64,000 nucleotides of DNA from Pseudidiomarina atlantica (GTDB taxonomy: Bacteria; Pseudomonadota; Gammaproteobacteria; Enterobacterales; Alteromonadaceae): NCBI RefSeq assembly GCF_000753735.1, contig NZ_JPIN01000001.1, positions 124,001-188,000 of the forward strand. The letters run 5' to 3'. A model generated the notes under the pieces. It was given only the letters and a program-made list of their open reading frames with translations, made no database searches and was not told where the DNA came from. Both the position numbers and the translations under genes were made by a program. The first letter of the stretch is position 1, and every line of letters begins with the position of its first letter. Positions 56,879 to 64,000 of the stretch are shown here, piece by piece.

Positions 56879-56906
56879 GCAAAGTTTACAGTAATTCAGA
56901 CTTTGC
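56879..56906. promoter_or_regulatory. Inverted repeat next to the LiuR-like palindrome
   Basis: GCAAAGT and ACTTTGC are arranged as a seven-base-pair inverted repeat with 14 bases between, nine bases from the 18-bp palindrome. It could be a second protein site for the divergent genes. The function is unknown. Confidence 0.3.
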
Positions 56907-56977
56907 CCAAAACACCTTTCAAGGTACTATGGGCGCAACGTTGATGTACTAAATAAGCAATAAGGAAAGATTCAATT

Positions 56978-57421
56978 ATGGCGATTCAACTGCCTCCAAT
57001 GAGCCAAGAAGAAACCTCGAAATGGGTGCGTGAGCAATTTCAAGCCGCGAATAAATTTTTGGCCGAAAACGGCATTATAAGCGACCGCGTATTGACCAAA
57101 GATTCGCGCTATTTAGCGCCGTACGTTGCGGTATGGAAATTTACCACGCAAGATCGTAAAGAGTTGTGGTTGGTCAATGGCGATGTACCGACTGACGTGG
57201 CTGGCAAAAAAGCCGCAGATAATGCCCGTGATGCGCTGCGTTATTTCTCATTTCAGTGGCAGTTGAAAGCGCAAAACTTGATGGCGGATGAGCAAGCCAT
57301 GGCCGACCCTACCAAGCAGCAATATGCTAATTATTTGGTGAATCGTGCCGAAACCATTTATGAAGTGGTTGATTCGCCTGAACTGTGGGAAGCACCAGCA
57401 GAAGATCAGAGCAACGGGTAA
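56978..57421 (+). CDS. Small cytoplasmic protein, DUF4826-like
   Basis: This 147-residue acidic protein has no signal peptide or membrane segment. It reads like the DUF4826 family of marine gammaproteobacteria, whose function is unknown; that assignment is from memory. Recognisable blocks are MSQEETSKWVREQFQAANKF, APYVAVWKFTTQDRKELWLV, GDVPTDVA and DALRYFSFQWQLKAQNL. The ATG follows AAGGAAAG. It is divergent from leucine dehydrogenase, so it could share the palindromic operator, and converges on roxA. Confidence 0.7.
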   Translation: MAIQLPPMSQEETSKWVREQFQAANKFLAENGIISDRVLTKDSRYLAPYVAVWKFTTQDRKELWLVNGDVPTDVAGKKAADNARDALRYFSFQWQLKAQNLMADEQAMADPTKQQYANYLVNRAETIYEVVDSPELWEAPAEDQSNG

Positions 57422-57439
57422 GTCGTTGCTCTTCACAGC

Positions 57440-58587
57440 TTAATCTTCGTCGAGTTCTTGCACGAGATAGAACACCCCCAGATTCAGCAGCTCGCAGGTC
57501 CACCTGCGCAGTTGCTGATCCGCAAGTAACACATCGCATTCAGCTAATGGGCATTCGTCCCAAATCGCCAGTAGTGCATCGCGCGCTGGTGAGTCAGGGC
57601 AATACCCTAGACGCTCTCCTTGCGCATAAAGCTGGTTATTTGTATCCAGCAAAATACGGGCCCCAGGGCTGCGACCAATGAGCATGTCAGTGGCGGCAAA
57701 TTGCAATAATTGCTGCTCATCAATGGCTTGATCTGGCTGCGGAAGTGGGCGTTTTGCTTGGGACATTACTTGTAGAATGGCTTGCTGTCCTTGCTCACTT
57801 GCCAATTGCTGCTGCAGCAATTGTTGGACTGCGGCGACTTCCTGTGGATTGACAAAAAAGGGAGCCTGCTTCGAGTCCAAAGCTGGATCTTGGTAACGCG
57901 GATAGACAGTATCACTAGCCAGTAGTTGATCTGCGATCTGTGCCAGGAACTCGGCACTATTAGGTGCCCGAAAACCGACCGAATAATTCAACGACGGCTC
58001 AAGGGCAATACCATGATGCGGACATCCGGCAGGAATATACAACACATCTCCAGGCTCCAAGACGGTATCGATGACCGCTGGAAAATCAGCGTCTTGAAGC
58101 TGCTTTAAATCGGGGTGTGGACAATGTTCGGTCAGTCCCGACATGCGCTCGCCGACGCGCCAATGCCGCCGTCCTGCGCCTTGAATGATAAATACGTCGT
58201 ACTGATCAAGGTGAGCACCGACGCCACCCCCGTCGGTAGCAAAACTCACCATGACATCATCAAGGCGCCAATCGGGTAAAAAACGAAAGGCCGAAAGCAG
58301 TTGTTGAACTTCCGGAAACCATTCGTTGACCGCTTGTACTAGTAGCGTCCAATTGGCTTCGCCAAAACTTTCGTAGTCAGCAAATGGCCCGTGGAGCACA
58401 TCCCATTGGTGGTTATGATGTTGAATGATGCGTGCATCGACGCCTTCTTCCATGGCCAACCCTGCGAGCAACTCGGCTTCAATTGGATCGGCAAAGTCAG
58501 CGAAACCGCCACGAATGAGAAGCGGTTGTTGTTGCCAGTATTCACCGAGAAAAATTTGACGATCGAATTGCAGGGTAAAAACAGTCA

Positions 58588-58588
<1 letters not shown>
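57440..58588 (-). CDS. roxA: 50S ribosomal protein L16 arginine hydroxylase RoxA/YcfD
   Basis: This 2-oxoglutarate- and iron-dependent oxygenase (382 residues, JmjC/cupin-4 family) hydroxylates Arg81 of ribosomal protein L16 in E. coli. The iron-binding HxD lies in GVGAHLDQYDVFIIQ and the distal His in CPHHGIALEPSLNY. FLGEYWQQQPLLIRGGF at the N-terminus is also typical. Its ATG shares one base with the purB stop (TAATG), so it is coupled to purB. In E. coli phoP and phoQ separate purB from ycfD; here they are absent. Confidence 0.92.
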
Positions 58589-60604
<2,016 letters not shown>

Positions 60605-60608
<4 letters not shown>

Positions 60609-61720
60609 AACAATACCTCGTGGTCGGCTAAACGCTGTTCAATAATACCCCCACCGAGACACACGTCACCCTGGTAAAATACCGCCGATTGTCCAGGAGT
60701 CACCGCTGCCACCGGCTGCTCGAATTCGACTTGGATGCGGCCATCAGCTTGCGGCGTCACGCGGCAAGGAATATCTTGCTGGCGATAGCGAGTTTTCACC
60801 ACGCAAGCAAAAGGCGCGGTCAACTGTTCGCGTGCAACCCAATGCAGTTGACCGGCAATTAGCCCTTTCGAATACAAACGCGGATGTTGTTTACCTTGTG
60901 CAACAATGAGGACATTGCGTTCGACATCTTTATCAACCACATACCAAGGTTCGTCGCTGGCATCGGCGCGCCCGCCAATGTACAGACCTTTGCGCTGACC
61001 CAGGGTGTGATACATTAAACCTTCATGCTCGCCAAGCACTTCGCCGTCAACACTCTCGATGACACCCGGTTTGGCGGGTAAGTATGTTTGTAAGAAGTCC
61101 TTGAACTTGCGTTCGCCGATAAAACAGATACCGGTAGAGTCTTTCTTATCGGCTGTCACTAAACCTTGCGCCTCAGCGATTTTGCGCACTTCAGGCTTTT
61201 CTAGTTCACCAACTGGAAAAAGAGTTTGCGCGACATGTTCATGTGAGAGCGTGTACAGGAAGTAGCTCTGATCCTTGTTGTTATCGAGGCCGCGCAAAAG
61301 TTGAAACTTACCTTCGCTCTCACGGCGACGGACGTAATGACCTGTAGCAATATAGTCAGCGCCTAATGCTTCCGCAGCAAATTCTAAGAAGGCCTTAAAT
61401 TTAATTTCTTTGTTGCACATGATATCGGGATTAGGTGTACGTCCTGCTTTATACTCTTGCAGGAAGTATTCGAATACGTTGTCCCAATATTCGGCGGCAA
61501 AATTGACCGTATGCAGCTCGATACCAAGTTTGTCACATACCGCTTGAGCGTCGGCAAGGTCTTCTGCCGCAGCGCAGTATTCGTCGTTGTCGTCTTCTTC
61601 CCAGTTTTTCATAAACAAGCCTTCGACTTGATAGCCTTGTTGTAGTAACAGGTACGCGGAAACCGACGAATCGACGCCACCTGACATTCCGACAATTACT
61701 TTTGTATCTGCGTTCGACAT
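60605..61720 (-). CDS. mnmA: tRNA 2-thiouridylase MnmA
   Basis: This enzyme (371 residues) adds sulfur to U34 of tRNA-Lys, -Glu and -Gln. The PP-loop [16 protein letters not shown] binds ATP; the catalytic Cys pair lies in [12 protein letters not shown] (about 103) and [14 protein letters not shown] (about 200). The MTxxxWEED-like [16 protein letters not shown] is also characteristic. It is the first gene of the mnmA-hflD-purB-roxA run on the minus strand, each joined by an overlap, and lies 35 bases before the end of rluE. Confidence 0.97.
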
Positions 61721-61755
61721 AACGACCTTTTACTCCGTAAAAATGCGCGCGAATT

Positions 61756-62373
61756 CTACCACACTGGGGGCACTTCGCGCCACTGACCCGGCGCTAAACC
61801 TGCCAAGCGCCAAGGGCCAATTGCAGCTCTTATCAGACGCAGTGTTGGATGGCCTACCGCAGCTGTCATACGACGCACTTGGCGGTTCTTTCCTTCACGA
61901 ATAATTAAGCAAATCCAGCTGTCTGGCACCGATTTACGCTCGCGAATGGGCGGGTTACGTGGCCAAATATGATCTGGTTCTGGCATTCGCAAAGCTTCTG
62001 CTGGCAGCGTCATACCATCAGCGAGCTCGACGCCTTCACGAAGTTGCTTGAGCGCACTTTCGTCAGGTATTCCCTCAACTTGTACCCAGTAGGTCTTCGG
62101 TAGTTTGTGTTTTGGGTGACTAATCTTATGTTGTAGGGAACCATCATTGGTCAACAACAACAGACCTTCACTGTCTTTATCGAGACGCCCAGCAGGATAG
62201 ACATCATTAAACGGAACATACTGCTTGAGCGTAACCTCATCGGCGTCTGCGGAGGAAAATTGTGTCAATACGCCATAGGGTTTATTCAATAACACTAACT
62301 TTGGATTGGCTGGGCGGCTGCTAGTTTTTTTAGTTTTACGGCGAAACGGTTTTGGGCCTGATTTGGGTCGCAT
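61756..62373 (-). CDS. rluE: 23S rRNA pseudouridine synthase RluE
   Basis: This RsuA-family enzyme (205 residues) modifies U2457 in E. coli 23S rRNA. The catalytic Asp lies in YPAGRLDKDSEGLLLLTNDG, with KTYWVQVEGIP, IWPRNPPIRERKSVPDSW and REGKNRQVRRMTAAVGHPT matching RluE. The N-terminus is a basic tail (MRPKSGPKPFRRKTKK) without an S4 domain, as in RluE. The ATG at 62373 is preferred because an in-frame extension of 64 residues to 62565 would run into the divergent gene. Confidence 0.93.
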   Translation of the reverse strand: MRPKSGPKPFRRKTKKTSSRPANPKLVLLNKPYGVLTQFSSADADEVTLKQYVPFNDVYPAGRLDKDSEGLLLLTNDGSLQHKISHPKHKLPKTYWVQVEGIPDESALKQLREGVELADGMTLPAEALRMPEPDHIWPRNPPIRERKSVPDSWICLIIREGKNRQVRRMTAAVGHPTLRLIRAAIGPWRLAGLAPGQWREVPPVW

Positions 62374-62409
62374 GGTCTCGATATCGTGGTTGCAAAAATT
62401 TAATGGTAG

Positions 62410-62425
62410 AATGACGTTTGTCATT
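62410..62425. promoter_or_regulatory. Inverted repeat in the rluE/membrane-protein promoter gap
   Basis: AATGAC-GTTT-GTCATT is a six-base-pair inverted repeat in the 84-base gap between two divergent genes. It could be an operator serving either gene. No clear -35/-10 pair was found; TATAAA occurs at 62439-62444. Confidence 0.3.
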
Positions 62426-62457
62426 GCAAAAACACAGTATAAAGGAAAAAGTCCGCG

Positions 62458-63252
62458 ATGCAGGATTCTCAACCGAATAAAAACGAAAACCAGGTAACTA
62501 AAGATGATTGCTTTGCTGCAGCGCTGCGCGGTGAGGTGCCACTGCGTGTTGGTGATGTGATTCAACGGAGCTGGGATATTACCTTACGCGCCTTGCCAAT
62601 TATGCTCGTTGCGTTAGCGCTGATGCTGGTCGTTAATTACGTTATTGGCGAGATTACCGCAGTGCAGTTTCCGGTCGACGAAAACAATCCAAATCTAGCC
62701 AATGTTGCTTGGCAAACCCTAATTGGTATGGTGATCATGGCGCCCTTTAACGCGCTTGTGCAATGGCTCGGGATACTTAACGCGCGCGATGTTAAACCAA
62801 GCTTTGCGAACTTTTCTCACGCCTTTCGTAGTGCGCCACAGGTGATTGGCATTCAAGTCGTGATGACGGTTTTGATCATGGTGGCGAGCACCGTGTTCTT
62901 CCTTATTTTTGGTTTCTCTTCAGTGTTCCTCGCGTTAGTCGTGGTCACTGCCGCTTATTTGCAGCTTTCTTTTACCCTTGCTGTGCCGCTAGTGTTGGAT
63001 CGAGGTTTACGTGTACAGCGCGCAATTCTTGCCTCAGTGATGATTTTAAGTAAACGTATCTTTGCCATGTTAGGCATTTATATTGTGATGTTTTTTATTC
63101 TTTTTATCAGCGCTTTACCGTTACTTCTTGGTCTTATATTCACCCTACCAATGACGTTTAACGTGATCGGGGTGATCTACAATCGCATGATCGGGCTACC
63201 TAGTTCAGAACAACCGTTGCCACTCGCGACGGACGACCAAGGTGGCGTATAG
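62458..63252 (+). CDS. Integral membrane protein of unknown function
   Basis: I do not recognise this 264-residue protein beyond calling it an inner-membrane protein. About 40 hydrophilic N-terminal residues (MQDSQPNKNENQVTKDDCFA, then LRVGDVIQRSWDITLRALP) precede hydrophobic segments near 46-66, 82-104, 130-150, 150-172 and 200-230. The amphipathic start of the membrane part is like that of the YciC/glycerophosphoryl-diester-phosphodiesterase membrane-domain proteins, but no firm match is claimed. AAAGGAAAA precedes the ATG. It lies eight bases before the Bax-like gene, so the two are probably cotranscribed. Confidence 0.75.
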   Translation: MQDSQPNKNENQVTKDDCFAAALRGEVPLRVGDVIQRSWDITLRALPIMLVALALMLVVNYVIGEITAVQFPVDENNPNLANVAWQTLIGMVIMAPFNALVQWLGILNARDVKPSFANFSHAFRSAPQVIGIQVVMTVLIMVASTVFFLIFGFSSVFLALVVVTAAYLQLSFTLAVPLVLDRGLRVQRAILASVMILSKRIFAMLGIYIVMFFILFISALPLLLGLIFTLPMTFNVIGVIYNRMIGLPSSEQPLPLATDDQGGV

Positions 63253-63260
63253 GAGATTGG

Positions 63261-64000
63261 ATGTTACGATTTTTATTAGTTGTGTTTGCCCTAATTGCTG
63301 TGGTGGCAGCTGTGGTTGCGCCGAATGTGCTGCATTTGGCCAATCCCCACCGACTTTATGATGGCGTAGTTCCGGTCAAGTCTGACCAAGTAAAGGTGCC
63401 GGAAATCCGTGAACTGCCTGACTTTTCGCAGTACAGCCAAGCCGCTGATAAAAAACAGGCATTCTTTGGTTTTTTGGCGCCAGTGGTGGCCGCTGAAAAT
63501 GCACTGATTGAGCAACAACGCCAGGGCTTGCAAGCGTTACACACGAAGTGGTTGTTCAAAGCGAACTCGCTCAACCGTGAGCAACGTAGTTGGCTTGAAT
63601 ATTTGGCTAAGCGTTATCGCGTTGACTTTGATTTACAAGAAGGTGCAGCTGAAATGTTTGAACTGTTGTTGCGTCGCGTCGATGTGGTACCAGAAACCTT
63701 AGTGTTAGTGCAAGCGGCGAATGAGTCAGCATGGGGAACGTCACGTTTTGCCACCGAAGCTTTTAACTTATTTGGTGAGTGGTGCTTTAGTGAAGGCTGC
63801 GGCATTGTACCCAACTTGAGAGGTGACGAAGCGCGCCATGAGGTTGAACGCTTCAGCACCATTAATGCGTCTGTACGCAGCTACTTAATGAATCTCAATA
63901 CCCATCCGGCTTATGTCGAATTGCGTACGTTACGTGCCGCTAAACGCGCTGAAAATGCCGATATCCGAGCCTTGGACCTAACCCCTGGGTTGCTTAGCTA
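63261..64000 (+). CDS. Bax-like glucosaminidase domain protein (cut by window edge)
   Basis: About 246 residues are visible with no stop before the right edge. An N-terminal hydrophobic segment (LRFLLVVFALIAVVAAVVAP, residues 2-21) acts as signal or anchor. The glucosaminidase/lysozyme-like domain starts near 110; its catalytic Glu is Glu155 in VQAANESAWGTSRFATEAFN, followed by LFGEWCFSEGCGIVPN. This matches the Bax family, which is thought to cleave peptidoglycan. The ATG follows AGGAGA. The remaining C-terminus lies outside the window. Confidence 0.85.
   Translation, partial: MLRFLLVVFALIAVVAAVVAPNVLHLANPHRLYDGVVPVKSDQVKVPEIRELPDFSQYSQAADKKQAFFGFLAPVVAAENALIEQQRQGLQALHTKWLFKANSLNREQRSWLEYLAKRYRVDFDLQEGAAEMFELLLRRVDVVPETLVLVQAANESAWGTSRFATEAFNLFGEWCFSEGCGIVPNLRGDEARHEVERFSTINASVRSYLMNLNTHPAYVELRTLRAAKRAENADIRALDLTPGLLS

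Noticed and set aside
62374-62565. N-terminal extension of rluE by 64 codons
   Set aside because: It overlaps the divergent membrane-protein gene and adds a segment unlike RluE.

Overview
The window is ordinary, densely packed chromosomal DNA of a gammaproteobacterium. Gene orders match the Alteromonadales, and the strong bias to amino-acid breakdown (complete Phe/Tyr catabolism, methionine gamma-lyase, leucine dehydrogenase, secreted S9 peptidase) suggests an Idiomarina-like marine bacterium. That placement is inferred from gene content and protein similarity recalled from memory; no database was searched. I find no insertion sequence, prophage, CRISPR array, tRNA, rRNA or recognisable defence system. 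About 60 genes cover nearly everything; the only gene-free stretch over 300 bases is the rne/rluC intergenic region (20014-20525).

Layout. 1-6057: the sapABC peptide-transport genes (sapC runs off the left edge) directly behind pspF, divergent from pspABC, with a good sigma-54 promoter before pspA. 6188-14390: aromatic amino-acid catabolism: methionine gamma-lyase, phhA, phhB, then tyrR, then hppD-hmgA-fahA-maiA. Three TyrR-box-like sites surround tyrR. 14495-16990: exported S9 peptidase. 17068-20013: rne (minus strand) with a structured 5' leader. 20526-32143: rluC, a HAD phosphatase, yceF, yceD, rpmF and the fatty-acid cluster plsX-fabH-fabD-fabG-acpP, then pabC-mltG-tmk-holB-pilZ-tatD; fabF, usual after acpP, is absent. 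32207-32299: a possible small RNA. 32342-38759: solitary prpD, an NSS-family transporter, ansA, sppA and ydjA. 38772-45329: asnS and the biotin genes (bioA divergent from bioBFCD). 45281-47016: pepE and htpX. 47038-55699: class II DAHP synthase, a DUF1338 protein, ppsR, ppsA and ydiJ. 55718-56767: leucine dehydrogenase with a perfect 18-bp palindrome upstream. 56978-62373: a small DUF4826-like gene, then the overlapping minus-strand run mnmA-hflD-purB-roxA, and rluE. 62458-64000: a membrane protein and a Bax-like glucosaminidase cut by the right edge.

How the genes work together. PhhA/PhhB turn phenylalanine into tyrosine; after transamination (enzyme not here) HppD, HmgA, MaiA and FahA convert 4-hydroxyphenylpyruvate to fumarate and acetoacetate, probably under TyrR. 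PpsA and its regulator PpsR supply PEP beside the DAHP synthase that consumes PEP. DUF1338 proteins (known relatives make D-2-hydroxyglutarate) and YdiJ (oxidises D-2-hydroxyglutarate) lie in the same neighbourhood. The most useful leads are regulatory (TyrR boxes, LiuR-like palindrome, candidate sRNA, leader hairpins, apparently leaderless promoters) or concern local gene content (missing fabF, missing phoPQ, solitary prpD, pspF fused to sap). I do not see a wholly new biological system.
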